Part shown: one piece after another, positions 28,695 to 40,878 of the stretch
Numbering within the stretch: the stretch's first letter is position 1
How the letters are laid out: each line of letters opens with the position of its first letter
NCBI GenBank assembly: GCA_963802355.1
Contig: CAWDIV010000026.1
Coordinates: forward strand, 186,001 to 250,000
DNA from: SG8-41 sp963802355
Lineage (GTDB): Bacteria; Pseudomonadota; Gammaproteobacteria; Burkholderiales; SG8-41
DNA: 64,000 nt
Reading direction: 5' to 3'
Translations under genes and position numbers: made by a program
The notes under the pieces: generated by a model
Databases searched by the model: none
Told to the model about the DNA's origin: nothing
The model's input: only the letters and a program-made list of their open reading frames with translations

Positions 28695-30008
28695 ATGCAG
28701 GCAAACCTGGAAAGATTGGGCGAGCTCGAGCGACGCCTGAGCGTCACGCTGCCGCTGTCGGATATCGCGAGCGAGGTCGACAGCCGGCTGAAGCGGCTGT
28801 CGCGGACGGTAAAGATGCAGGGATTCCGGCCGGGCAAGGTGCCGCTGAAGGTGGTCGCCGCAGCAGTACGGCCCACAGGTGCGCCAGGAAGTGCTCGGCG
28901 ATGCGATGCAGAAGAGTTTCGGCGAGGCGGTGCGCGAGCAGAATCTGCGCGTCGCGGGCTACCCCCGGTTCGAACCCAAGCCGCTCACCGAGGGCGCGGC
29001 CGAATTCCAGTACAGCGCGATCTTCGAGGTGTACCCCGAGGTCATCCGTGGGCGACATTTCGAAGGCAAGCGCTCAATCGTCCGCGTGCTAGAGGTGGGC
29101 GAGGCGGAAGTGGACAAGACGATCGAGATCATGCGCAAGCAGCGCGTGCACTTCGACCCGGTCGACCGGCCCGCGCAGAACGGCGATCGCGTTACTATCG
29201 ATTTTCGGGGCACCTGCGAGGGCGCCGAGTTTCCCGGATCGCACCGGCAAGGGGCAGGCGGTGGTGCTGGGCGAAGGCCGGCTGTTGCCGGACTTCGAGG
29301 CGCAGCTCGCCGGCATGAAGCGCGGCGAATCGAAAACGTTCGATCTGCGCTTTCCCGACGACTACCACGGCAAGGAAGTCGCGGGCAAGACCGCGCAGTT
29401 TGCAGTCACCGTCACGGAAGTGGCGGCCGCGCACCTGCCCGAATTGGACGCGGAGTTCGCGCAGAGTCTCGGCGTCGAGGACGGCGACATCGGCAAGATG
29501 CGCGCCGAGGTGAAGGCCAATCTGGAGCGCGAGGTCAAAGTCCGCCTGAAGAACCGCGTCAAGGAGCAGGTCATGCAGGCGCTGCTCGACGCCACCAAGA
29601 TCGAGACGCCCAAGGCGCTCGTGCAGCTGGAGATCGAGCGCATGCAGACCGCGGCGCGCGAGGATCTCGCCAAGCGCGGCGTCCCGGTGAAGGAGGACAC
29701 GCCTCTGCCGGCGGAAATATTCGAAGCCCGGGCGCAGCGGCGCGTCAATCTCGGGCTGATCCTCGCCGAGCTGGTGAAGGCCCACAATCTTTAGGCGAGG
29801 CCGGAGCAGGTGCGGGCGCTGGTCGAGGAGCAGGCGCAGAGCTACGAGCGTCCCGAGGAGGTGGTCAGGTGGTTTTATGCCGCGCCCGAGCGGCTGCGCG
29901 AGATCGAGTCGGTGGTGATGGAGGAGAATGTCGTCGACCTGGGCGCTCGGCGTTGCGAAGCTGCAGGACCAGGCGGTCAATTTCGATGAACTGATGGGGA
30001 ACAAATGA
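28695..30008 (+). CDS. tig: Trigger factor, ribosome-associated chaperone (three frameshifts and one stop)
   Basis: About 437 residues after repair. The N-terminal ribosome-binding domain has the GFRPGKVPLKVV signature near residue 45. The FKBP-type PPIase domain has DRVTIDFRGTCEGAEF and LLPDFEAQLAGMKRGE. The C-terminal chaperone domain runs to FDELMGNK. It shields nascent chains at the ribosome exit and is followed by clpP with a 4-bp overlap (ATGA at 30005-30008), which confirms the repaired end. Breaks are an extra G at 28860, an extra base near 29243, a TAG at 29792-29794 where the protein continues in frame (NL-stop-ARPEQVRALVEEQ), and an extra C near 29943. Confidence 0.9.
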
Positions 30009-30631
30009 GGGCAGGTTACATGGAACCGCAGGGTCTGGGTTTGATACCGATGGTAATCGAGCAGAGCGGACGCGGCGAGCGCGCGTACGACATCTATTCC
30101 CGGCTGCTGAAGGAGCGCGTGGTTTTCCTGGTCGGGCCGGTCACGGAGATCACCGCCAATCTGATCGTGGCGCAGCTGCTGTTCCTGGAATCCGAGAATC
30201 CCGACAAGGACATCTCGTTCTACATCAACTCCCCGGGCGGCATGGTTTCGGCGGGGCTCGCGATATACGACACGATGCAGTTCATCAAGCCCAACGTGTC
30301 CACCCTGTGCGTCGGCCAGGCGGCGAGCATGGGCGCGCTCCTGCTCGCGGCGGGGGCCAAGGGCAAGCGCCACTGCCTGCCGAACTCGCGCGTCATGATC
30401 CACCAGCCGATGGGCGGCTTCCAGGGCCAGGCCTCGGACGTGGAGATCCACGCCAAGGAGATCCTCTTTCTCAAGGGGCGGCTGAACGAGATCATGGCCA
30501 AACACACGGGCCAGGATATGAAAACCATCGAGCGCGACACCGACCGTGACAACTTTCTTAGCGCCGAGCAGGCGGTGGTCTACGGCATCGTGGACAAGGT
30601 GCTGGTCAGCAGAGTCGAAAGCGTGACTTAA
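30005..30631 (+). CDS. clpP: ATP-dependent Clp protease proteolytic subunit
   Basis: 208 residues, intact. The serine-protease triad is Ser108 in GQAASMGA, His133 in MIHQPMGG and Asp182 in ERDTDRDNF. The IGF-loop-binding region and heptamer interface look normal. ClpP forms the tetradecameric chamber that degrades proteins unfolded by ClpX. The start overlaps the tig stop; the family's short propeptide (MRAGYMEPQGLGLIPMVIEQ) is present. clpX follows after 30 bp. Confidence 0.97.
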   Translation: MRAGYMEPQGLGLIPMVIEQSGRGERAYDIYSRLLKERVVFLVGPVTEITANLIVAQLLFLESENPDKDISFYINSPGGMVSAGLAIYDTMQFIKPNVSTLCVGQAASMGALLLAAGAKGKRHCLPNSRVMIHQPMGGFQGQASDVEIHAKEILFLKGRLNEIMAKHTGQDMKTIERDTDRDNFLSAEQAVVYGIVDKVLVSRVESVT

Positions 30632-30661
30632 TGTCTCAACGGACGGGACAAGGAAGAATGT

Positions 30662-31933
<1,272 letters not shown>

Positions 31934-32028
31934 GTACGGATCTTGCATCGTATTCGCCTGAAGGCAAAAGGCGGGGAGTCCGGCGGGTTGCCGAGCCGAA
32001 ATGGCAAGACGAAATTCCGGCGCGGCCG

Positions 32029-32056
32029 CTTGAATTTCGAGGATTTTCCCCAATGT
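32029..32056 (+). promoter_or_regulatory. Sigma-32 heat-shock promoter for lon
   Basis: CTTGAA at 32029-32034, a 13-base spacer and CCCCAATGT from 32048 match the sigma-32 consensus (CTTGAA, 13-15 bases, CCCCATNT). It lies 33 bp before the lon ATG, so the leader would be short, about 25 nt. Confidence 0.7.
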
Positions 32057-32088
32057 GGACGATATCCAACCGTGCGGGGTGACACGCG

Positions 32089-34499
<2,411 letters not shown>

Positions 34500-34546
34500 G
34501 AATCGGCTCGGGCGTCGGCCCGGCCGATTATCTAGGGAAGCTTTGA

Positions 34547-34567
34547 AAAAGGGGCCACACGCCCCTT
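34547..34567 (+). terminator. Hairpin after lon
   Basis: AAAAGGGGC-CACAC-GCCCCTTT lies 48 bp after the repaired lon stop. A-rich before and T-poor after, it could act as a terminator on either strand or work with the larger hairpin that follows. Confidence 0.55.
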
Positions 34568-34584
34568 TGAATCCCCAATCTCGG

Positions 34585-34626
34585 CTGAAAAACCTCCTCG
34601 GCACATCGCGCCGAGGAGTTTTTCAG
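34585..34626. terminator. Strong bidirectional terminator between lon and hupB
   Basis: CTGAAAAA-C-CTCCTCGGC faces GCCGAGGAG-TTTTTCAG across a 7-base loop, so the GC stem is flanked by an A-tract and a T-tract. It is the main boundary between the protease cluster and hupB. The rest of the 500-bp gap holds an AGAAACGCGCG/CGCGCGTTTCT inverted repeat (34804-34834) and the hupB promoter. Confidence 0.85.
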
Positions 34627-34833
34627 AGGTTACGAGCGGGAATCTCAGGCGGTTTTTGAGCGAAGCGGTGCGTGACGCAAGTCACACATTATCAATCATG
34701 TTTTGCCGGACGCGCGTCAACTGCGCGCCCCATCACCTGGCAACGGATCACGATGCGCCGCAGTCCATGGCCTGCGGTGTGATGATCGCCGCAACTGAAA
34801 TTTAGAAACGCGCGCGAATTTTTCGCGCGTTTC

Positions 34834-34863
34834 TTGACAGTCGCTTTTCGCGCTTGCTATAAA
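34834..34863 (+). promoter_or_regulatory. Sigma-70 promoter of hupB
   Basis: TTGACA (34834-34839), an 18-base spacer and TATAAA (34858-34863): a near-perfect housekeeping promoter. The start would be near 34870, giving a leader of about 130 nt before the GTG of hupB. A 11-bp inverted repeat overlaps the upstream edge of the -35 box and could bind a regulator. Confidence 0.85.
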
Positions 34864-35002
34864 GCAGCAAGAGCGTCTCGCAGCGGCATCTCGCCGAACA
34901 ACCCGAACAAAACAACAATAGTCTCGCGCTTCCACCTTCTCGAGTCGAAGGCAGGACGGCGCCGGAGCTGCATCTGTCATCTTTCACGAAAGGGGGAGCC
35001 TT

Positions 35003-35275
35003 GTGAACAAATCCGAACTAGTCGACGTCGTCGCCAGGTCCGCGGGCATTTCCAAGGTGGCCTCGGAAAAGGCGGTAGACGGAGCGCTCGACGCGATCAA
35101 AGGCGCGTTGAAGAAGGGCCAATCCGTCACGCTGGTCGGCTTCGGTACGTTCAAAGTGGGGAAACGCGCGGCGCGGGTGGGACGCAATCCGCAAACCGGC
35201 GCAGAAATCCGCATCAAGGCCGCGAGGGTGCCCAAGTTCAGCGCTGGCAAGGCATTGAAAGATGAGTTAAACTGA
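35003..35275 (+). CDS. hupB: DNA-binding protein HU-beta
   Basis: 90 residues, intact. The N-terminal helices start MNKSELVDVVARSAGISK. The beta-arm carries GFGTFKVGKRAARVGRNPQTG with the DNA-intercalating proline in NPQTG, and the end is VPKFSAGKALKD. HU bends and compacts DNA. GTG start at 35003 with AGGGGGAG seven bases upstream. The position between lon and ppiD is conserved across proteobacteria. Confidence 0.96.
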   Translation: MNKSELVDVVARSAGISKVASEKAVDGALDAIKGALKKGQSVTLVGFGTFKVGKRAARVGRNPQTGAEIRIKAARVPKFSAGKALKDELN

Positions 35276-35306
35276 GTCCTTCCGGTAGCAGTCTTGGGGT
35301 TTCGTC

Positions 35307-35344
35307 TTGGGGTAGCCGCGCAGGCGCGCGAGCTACCCCAAAAC
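35307..35344 (+). terminator. Terminator after hupB
   Basis: TTGGGGTAGC and GCTACCCCAA form a 10-bp stem around a GC-rich 15-base loop, followed by AAACAC. There is no T-tract on the plus strand, so efficiency is uncertain. A partial direct copy of the left arm (TCTTGGGGTTTCG) precedes it. Confidence 0.6.
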
Positions 35345-35412
35345 ACTTCGGCGCGGCATGATTGCAGGTTTGACGGCTACTCCCTGTTCACGGTGGTGAG
35401 AGACTGCTTTCC

Positions 35413-35488
35413 GGGTGCTTAGCTCAGTTGGTAGAGCGTCGCCCTTACAAGGCGAAGGTCGGGAGTTCGAGACTCTCAGCACCCACCA
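35413..35488 (+). tRNA. tRNA-Val (anticodon UAC)
   Basis: GGGTGCT pairs with AGCACCC, the D-arm is AGCTCAGTTGGTAGAGC, the anticodon loop CTTACAA gives TAC, the T-arm is GGGAGTTCGAGACTCTC, and CCA is encoded. Confidence 0.96.
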
Positions 35489-35496
35489 CAAACTCC

Positions 35497-35591
35497 GTGA
35501 TGAGTGATGAGTGATGGGTGAATGGGTGGCTAGGTTTGGAACGGGCAGGTGTTTTGTCGAAATTCATCACTCATCACTCATCACCCATCAC
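35497..35591. repeat. Heptad inverted repeat between tRNA-Val and tRNA-Asp
   Basis: Left: GTGATGA, GTGATGA, GTGATGG, GTGAATG (35497-35524). Right: TCATCAC three times and CCATCAC (35564-35591). Each arm is four 7-bp units, and the 39-bp centre has no gene. This is one of the cleanest examples, and it lies inside a likely tRNA transcript. Confidence 0.92.
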
Positions 35592-35598
35592 TGATTTT

Positions 35599-35675
35599 GG
35601 AGCGGTAGTTCAGTTGGTTAGAATACCGGCCTGTCACGCCGGGGGTCGCGGGTTCGAGTCCCGTCCGCTCCGCCA
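35599..35675 (+). tRNA. tRNA-Asp (anticodon GUC)
   Basis: GGAGCGG pairs with CCGCTCC, the anticodon stem CCGGC/GCCGG encloses CTGTCAC giving GTC, the T-arm is GCGGGTTCGAGTCCCGT, and CCA is encoded at 35673-35675. It starts 8 bp after the heptad repeat. Confidence 0.96.
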
Positions 35676-35680
35676 GCCTT

Positions 35681-35717
35681 CATCAAAAGGGCGAACATCG
35701 TTTCGCCTTTTTTGATG
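35681..35717 (+). terminator. Terminator after tRNA-Asp
   Basis: CATCAAAAGGGCGAA and TTCGCCTTTTTTGATG form a long stem with a 5-base loop (one bulge), six T residues being in the right arm. It follows the tRNA by 5 bp. Confidence 0.85.
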
Positions 35718-35805
35718 GGTCAGTAATGAATCACGATGGGTAATTGGCGGCACGGGGTTCCAAAACCTGACATTACTTTACGATTTAACCATTCACGGCT
35801 CGTAA

Positions 35806-37710
35806 ATGCACGACTTCGTAGAACGACACAAGCGGCTCATCCAGATTCTCCTGGCGATCATGTTTCTTCCGTTCGCCTTCTTCGGGGTCGATTCGTATTT
35901 TCGGCAAAGCGACGGCGGGCAGGCAGTCGCGACGGTGGGCGATCACGACATCTCGCAACAGGAGTTCAGCAGGGCGCTGCAGGAGCGCCAGCGCGCCATT
36001 CAGCGTGTGGCGCAAGGGCGCGTGGACGCGGCGATGCTGGACAACCCCGAAGTGCGCTATGCCACGCTGGAAGGCCTGATCCAGCGGCGGGTGCTGCTCG
36101 ACCGGGCGCTGCGCTCCGGCATGACGGTCAGCGAACAGCAGTTGAAGACTGCGATCGCCGAGCTGCCGATTTTTCAGGACGAAAACAACAAGTTCTCCTA
36201 TGCGCGCTACGAGCAGTTCCTGAAGTCGGAGGGGCAGACGCCGGTGTCGTTCGAGTCGCGTGTGCGACATGACCTGATCCTGCAGCAGCTGACCGACGGC
36301 TACGCGGACAGCACTTTCGTCCCGCGCACGGTCGCCGAACGGCTGGCGAAGCTCGCCGAGCAGCAGCGCGAGGTGAGCCTGTTCACCATAGCGCCGGAGC
36401 AGTTCGCATCCCAGGTCAAGCTCGAAGCGGAGGCCGCCAAGAAGTATTACGAGGCCAACCGGAGCGAGTTCGAGGTCCCCGAGCAGATCCGCGTGGAGTA
36501 CGTCACGCATTCGCTTGACGCGCTGATGCAGCAGGTGCAAATCGATCCCGCGGAAATCCCGAAGGACTATGCCGCCAACCGGGCCCAGTTCGAGAAGCGG
36601 GAATCGCAGGCGCGGCACATATTGATCTCTGTCGAGCCCGGCGCGGGCGCGGACGTAAAACAGAAAGCGCGCGCCAAGGCGGACGAGATATACCGCCAGT
36701 TGCAGAAAAAGCCGCAGGATTTTCCCGAGCTGGCCAAACAGCATTCGCAGGATCCGGGCTCGGCGGCGAAAGGCGGCGACTTGGGCTTCATCACGCGCGG
36801 GGCCATGAAGGATGTCCCCGAATTCGAAGAGACGCTGTTCAAGTTGAGAGAAGGCGAGGTCTCAGCGCCGGTAGAAACCAAGCTCGGCTTCCATATCATA
36901 CAGGCGACCGAGGTGAGGGGCGCTCGCGGCAAGAGCCTGGAGGAGATGCGACCGCAGATCGAAACCGAGTTGAGGAAGCAGGCGGCCGGCCGCATGTTTG
37001 CCGAGATCGCCGAGAAGTTCAACAACACCGCGTACGAGCAATCCGAAAGCCTGAAACCGGCGGCGGAGCTCGTCAAGGCGCAGCCTCGCCAGAGCGGCTG
37101 GATCACGCGAGGGCGCGCCGAGGAGACGTTGCTCAATCACCCCAGGTTGTTACAGGCGGTATTCTCCGAGGATGTTCTGAAGAACAAGCGCAACACGGAG
37201 GCTATCGAAGTGGCGCCCAACACGCTCGTTGCGGCACGCTTGATCGAGCACAGGCCGGCGACGATCCAGGCGTTCGAGCAGGTGCAGGCCGCGATCGAGA
37301 AGAAGCTCGTTTCGCGCGAAGCCGTCCGGCTTGCAGCGCAGGATGGGAAGGCCAAGCTCGAACTCTTGAAGCAGGGTAAGGACACGCAGTGGAAATGGAG
37401 CGCGCCGCAGGTCGTAAGCCGCGCCGAGCAGAAAGGCTTGCCCGAGACGGTGGTGCGGCAGGCGTTCAGGGCCGACGCCGACAAGCTTCCCGCCTATGCA
37501 GGGGCGGAGAATCCCCAGGGCGGCTATACGCTCGTCAGAATCACGCGCGTGCTCGATGCGCAGGATCTGCCGCCGGAGAAGCGCCAGACGTTCACCGAGT
37601 CGCTACGCCGGATTCAGGGGCAGGAGGAACTCACCGCGTACGTCGCCAGCGTAAAGCAGAAGGTCGGCGTGAAGATAAACAAGGAGCACCTGGAAAGAAA
37701 AGAGCGCTGA
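35806..37710 (+). CDS. ppiD: Periplasmic folding chaperone PpiD (SurA/parvulin family)
   Basis: 634 residues, intact. A single N-terminal membrane anchor (LIQILLAIMFLPFAFFGVD) is followed by a SurA-N-like region starting at VATVGDHDISQQEFSRAL. A rotamase (parvulin) domain sits near residues 268-365: SQARHILISVEPG, DPGSAAKGGDLGFITRGAM and VETKLGFHIIQATEVRG. A C-terminal coiled region ends KINKEHLERKER. PpiD sits at the Sec translocon and assists exported proteins. Downstream of hupB as in E. coli. ATG 35806 is set by the cytoplasmic MHDFVERHKR leader typical of the family. Confidence 0.95.
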   Translation: MHDFVERHKRLIQILLAIMFLPFAFFGVDSYFRQSDGGQAVATVGDHDISQQEFSRALQERQRAIQRVAQGRVDAAMLDNPEVRYATLEGLIQRRVLLDRALRSGMTVSEQQLKTAIAELPIFQDENNKFSYARYEQFLKSEGQTPVSFESRVRHDLILQQLTDGYADSTFVPRTVAERLAKLAEQQREVSLFTIAPEQFASQVKLEAEAAKKYYEANRSEFEVPEQIRVEYVTHSLDALMQQVQIDPAEIPKDYAANRAQFEKRESQARHILISVEPGAGADVKQKARAKADEIYRQLQKKPQDFPELAKQHSQDPGSAAKGGDLGFITRGAMKDVPEFEETLFKLREGEVSAPVETKLGFHIIQATEVRGARGKSLEEMRPQIETELRKQAAGRMFAEIAEKFNNTAYEQSESLKPAAELVKAQPRQSGWITRGRAEETLLNHPRLLQAVFSEDVLKNKRNTEAIEVAPNTLVAARLIEHRPATIQAFEQVQAAIEKKLVSREAVRLAAQDGKAKLELLKQGKDTQWKWSAPQVVSRAEQKGLPETVVRQAFRADADKLPAYAGAENPQGGYTLVRITRVLDAQDLPPEKRQTFTESLRRIQGQEELTAYVASVKQKVGVKINKEHLERKER

Positions 37711-37720
37711 CGCGCAGCTA

Positions 37721-37799
37721 TCAGCAATCAGCAATTAGCAATTAGCGATTAGCATATGCTGCTTGGTCGTCGCTGACCGCTTCCAGCTTATCGCTGACG
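37721..37799. repeat. Heptad inverted repeat between convergent ppiD and fabI
   Basis: Left: TCAGCAA, TCAGCAA, TTAGCAA, TTAGCGA, TTAGCAT (37721-37755). Right: GCTGACC, GCTTCCA, GCTTATC, GCTGACG (37772-37799). The 7-bp period is exact on both sides, and the arms pair at the GATAAGC/GCTTATC and GTCAGC/GCTGAC cores. It lies 10 bp after the ppiD stop and ends 6 bp before the fabI stop. Confidence 0.8.
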
Positions 37800-37805
37800 G
37801 CTACC

Positions 37806-38597
37806 TCAGGTGTCGACCGGCGTTGCCCCGATAGTGGTGTTGAAGCCGCAGTCCACGTAGGTGATCTCGCCGGTGATGCCGGCGGCGAGGTCGCTCAACA
37901 GAAACGCCGCTGCATTGCCTACATCCTCGGTCGTGACGTTGCGCCGCAGCGGGGCGTTCTCCTCGACGAACTTCAAGAGTCGGCTGAAACCGCTGATACC
38001 GGCGGCGGCAAGCGTCTTGATCGGTCCCGCGGAAATGCCGTTCACGCGTATACCGCGCGGGCCCAGATCCTGCGCCAGATAGCGCACGCACGCCTCGAGG
38101 CTCGCTTTGGCCAAACCCATCACGTTGTAGTTCGGCACCGAGCGCACCGCGCCCAAGTAGGTGAGCGTGAGCAGCGCCGCGCGCCGCCCCTGCATGAGCG
38201 GCAGGCCGCCCTTGGCCAGCGCGGCGAAGCTGTAGGAGCTGACGTCGTGGGCGATGCGGAACGCGTCTCGCGTGAGACCTTCGAGCAAGTCTCCTTTCAA
38301 TGCATCCCGCGGTGCGAACGCAATCGAATGTACGATGCCGTCCAGCCCGCCCCAGACGCTCCCGAGCTGCCCGAACAGGGCCGCGATCTCGTCATCGCTC
38401 GCTACGTCGCAGGGCAATACCGGCACGGAGCCGAAATCCTCGGCCAGCGCGGCGACGCGCGAGCGCAAGTCCTCGTGCTGGTACGTAAACGCCAGCTCCG
38501 CGCCCTCGCGTACCAGCGCCTTGGCTATGCCGTAAGCGATCGAGCGGTTGGAGAGCAGCCCGGTTATGAGGATTTTCTTGTCCTGCAGCATTCCCAT
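37806..38597 (-). CDS. fabI: Enoyl-[acyl-carrier-protein] reductase (NADH) FabI
   Basis: 263 residues, intact. The NAD-binding GLLSNRSIAYGIAKAL has the FabI-specific spacing. Catalytic residues are in TYLGAVRSVPNYNVMGLAKA (Tyr-x6-Lys), followed by RVNGISAGPIKTLAAAGI and the C-terminal GEITYVDCGFNTTI. It reduces trans-2-enoyl-ACP, the last step of each fatty-acid elongation cycle. Adjacent to ppiD but convergent with it. MGML and MLQD starts are both possible; I give ATG 38597. Confidence 0.95.
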   Translation of the reverse strand: MGMLQDKKILITGLLSNRSIAYGIAKALVREGAELAFTYQHEDLRSRVAALAEDFGSVPVLPCDVASDDEIAALFGQLGSVWGGLDGIVHSIAFAPRDALKGDLLEGLTRDAFRIAHDVSSYSFAALAKGGLPLMQGRRAALLTLTYLGAVRSVPNYNVMGLAKASLEACVRYLAQDLGPRGIRVNGISAGPIKTLAAAGISGFSRLLKFVEENAPLRRNVTTEDVGNAAAFLLSDLAAGITGEITYVDCGFNTTIGATPVDT

Positions 38598-38695
38598 TTC
38601 AGTTCCTTATCTCTAGTTCCGGGAAGGCGGTGCCTATTATAGGTGACCGGTGACCGGTCACGTCTTTCGACAAAAATGGGCTACACTTCTCGCCG

Positions 38696-40867
38696 ATGTG
38701 GGTTTCTGCGTACCGTATGGCGCTGCTCGCGGCCGCAGTCGTGGCTGGATGCAGCGGCGCGCCGTGGAACGACCCGTATTTGGCGAAGGATTCGGGCGCC
38801 AACATCCTGTATTCCTCGTTTTCCGAGCGCCCGAAGCACCTCGACCCGGTCCAGTCCTACAGCTCGAACGAAATCACCTTTACCGCCCAGATCTACGAGC
38901 CGCCGCTGCAGTACCACTATCTCAAGCGGCCCTACACGCTGATACCGCTCACCGCCGAGGCCGTCCCCGAGCCGCAGTATTTCGACGCCAAGGGCGGTCG
39001 CCTGCCGGCCAGCGCGCCGCAACAGGACATCGCCCATACCGTCTACGAGATCCGCATCAAGCGCGGCATCCGCTATCAGCCGCATCCGGCATTTGCGCGC
39101 GGAGCCGACGGCAAGCCGCTCTACCACGATCTCACGGGCGAGGGGCTGGCCGGCAGATTCAAACTCGGCGATTTCAAGGACACCGGGACGCGCGAGCTCA
39201 ACGCGCGCGACTTCGAGTACCAGATCAAGCGACTCGCCCATCCGCGGCTGCATTCTCCGATCTTCGGATTGATGGCCGACTACATCGTCGGCCTCAAGGA
39301 ATACGCGGAAATTCTCAAGGGCGCCAACAAGGAATTGACCGCCAAAGCGGGAAAGGACGCCTGGCTCGACTTGAGCCGCTATCCCCTCGCCGGTGTCGAG
39401 GTCGTCGACGACTACACCTATCGTGTGCGGTTGAACGGGCCGTATCCGCAGTTCCTCTACTGGCTCGCCATGCCCTTTTTCGCGCCGGTGCCGCTGGAAG
39501 TGGACCGTTTCTTCAGCCAGCCCGGAATGGCGGAAAGAAATCTCACGCTGGACTGGTATCCGGTCGGCACGGGTCCGTACATGCTTACCGAAAACGATCC
39601 CAATCGCGTCATGGTGCTCGAACGCAATCCCAATTTCCGGGGCGAGACCTATCCGACCGAGGGTGAGCCACAGGATCAGGCGGACGGGTTACTGAAGGAC
39701 GCGGGGAAGCCGCTGCCCTTCATCGACAAGGCGGTCTTCAGCCTAGAAAAAGAGAGCATCCCGTACTGGAACAAGTTCCTGCAGGGCTATTACGATAAAT
39801 CGGGCATCGAGTCCGATACGTTCGACCAGGCGGTGCAGATGTCGAGCCAGGGCGAAGCGGTCGTCACCGAATCCATGCACAAGCAGGGCATAAGGCTCTC
39901 GACCTCCGTCGCGGTATCGACCTTCTACATGGGTTTCAACATGCTCGACCCGGTGGTTGGGGGCCTTACCGACCGCGCGCGCAAGCTGCGGCAGGCGATA
40001 TCGGTCGCGATCGACTATGAGGAATACGTCTCGATCTTCCGCAACGGACGCGGGATACCGGCGCAGGGGCCGATCGCGCCGGGAATCTTCGGCTATCGCG
40101 ACGGCAAGGAAGGCATCAATCCAGTGGTCTACGATTGGGACGGAAAGCGGCCGGCGCGGAAGTCGATCGAAGCCGCGAAGAAGCTGCTCGCCGAGGCCGG
40201 TTACCCCAACGGCATCGACGCCAGGACCGGCGCCCCGCTGGTGCTCAACTTCGATGTGACGGCACGCAGCGTCGATCAGAAATCCATTCTGGACTGGATG
40301 CGTAAGCAGTTCGAGAAGATCAACGTCCAGCTCGTCGTCCGCGACACCGATTACAACCGCTTCCAGGACAAGATCCGCAATGGCAACGCCCAGATCTTCG
40401 AATGGGGCTGGCACGCCGACTATCCCGACCCGGAGAACTTCCTATTCCTGCTCCACGGTCCGCAGGGCAAGGTGAAGAAGCAGGGCGAGAACGCGGCGAA
40501 TTACGAGAATCCGGAATTCGACCGCCTGTTCGAGCGGATGAAGAACATGCCGAATTCGCCCGAGCGCCAGGCGATCATCGACAAGGCGGTGACGATCCTG
40601 CGGCACGACGCGCCGTGGCTGTGGGGATTTCACCCTAAGGATTACGCCCTCTACCACGCCTGGTTCGCCAACCTCAAGCCCAACAAGATCTCCTACAACA
40701 CCGTCAAATATCAGCGCATCGATACCGCGCAGCGCGCCGAGAAGCGCCGGGAGTGGAACCGCGCGGTGCTGTGGCCGCTGGGGCTGCTGCTGGTAATCAT
40801 CGCCGCGTTTATCGCCCCGGCCGTCAGCGCCTACCTTCGGCGCGAGCGCCAGATAGCAAAGGCGTGA
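38696..40867 (+). CDS. Oligopeptide-type ABC transporter substrate-binding lipoprotein with C-terminal membrane helix
   Basis: 723 residues, intact. The N-terminus MWVSAYRMALLAAAVVAGCS holds a lipobox (VVAGC), so it is probably lipid-anchored. The body is a family 5 solute-binding protein (ILYSSFSERPKHLDPVQSYS, WYPVGTGPYMLTENDPNRVM, LVVRDTDYNRFQDKIRNG, WGWHADYPDPENFLFLLHG). Unusually the C-terminus carries a clear membrane helix (WPLGLLLVIIAAFIAPAVSA) with a basic tail. It delivers peptides or similar solutes to the two permeases that follow after 11 bp. Longer than usual (500-600 residues), through inserts and the tail. Confidence 0.85.
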   Translation: MWVSAYRMALLAAAVVAGCSGAPWNDPYLAKDSGANILYSSFSERPKHLDPVQSYSSNEITFTAQIYEPPLQYHYLKRPYTLIPLTAEAVPEPQYFDAKGGRLPASAPQQDIAHTVYEIRIKRGIRYQPHPAFARGADGKPLYHDLTGEGLAGRFKLGDFKDTGTRELNARDFEYQIKRLAHPRLHSPIFGLMADYIVGLKEYAEILKGANKELTAKAGKDAWLDLSRYPLAGVEVVDDYTYRVRLNGPYPQFLYWLAMPFFAPVPLEVDRFFSQPGMAERNLTLDWYPVGTGPYMLTENDPNRVMVLERNPNFRGETYPTEGEPQDQADGLLKDAGKPLPFIDKAVFSLEKESIPYWNKFLQGYYDKSGIESDTFDQAVQMSSQGEAVVTESMHKQGIRLSTSVAVSTFYMGFNMLDPVVGGLTDRARKLRQAISVAIDYEEYVSIFRNGRGIPAQGPIAPGIFGYRDGKEGINPVVYDWDGKRPARKSIEAAKKLLAEAGYPNGIDARTGAPLVLNFDVTARSVDQKSILDWMRKQFEKINVQLVVRDTDYNRFQDKIRNGNAQIFEWGWHADYPDPENFLFLLHGPQGKVKKQGENAANYENPEFDRLFERMKNMPNSPERQAIIDKAVTILRHDAPWLWGFHPKDYALYHAWFANLKPNKISYNTVKYQRIDTAQRAEKRREWNRAVLWPLGLLLVIIAAFIAPAVSAYLRRERQIAKA

Positions 40868-40878
40868 CCTGATACCAC

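Noticed and set aside
29786..29800. Stop-codon readthrough or recoding in tig
   Set aside because: A single TAG in a gene with three indels is more simply a base error; no recoding signal is visible.
34640..34830. Small RNA gene between lon and hupB
   Set aside because: Inverted repeats are present, but there is no promoter-terminator pair that defines a transcript other than the hupB leader.
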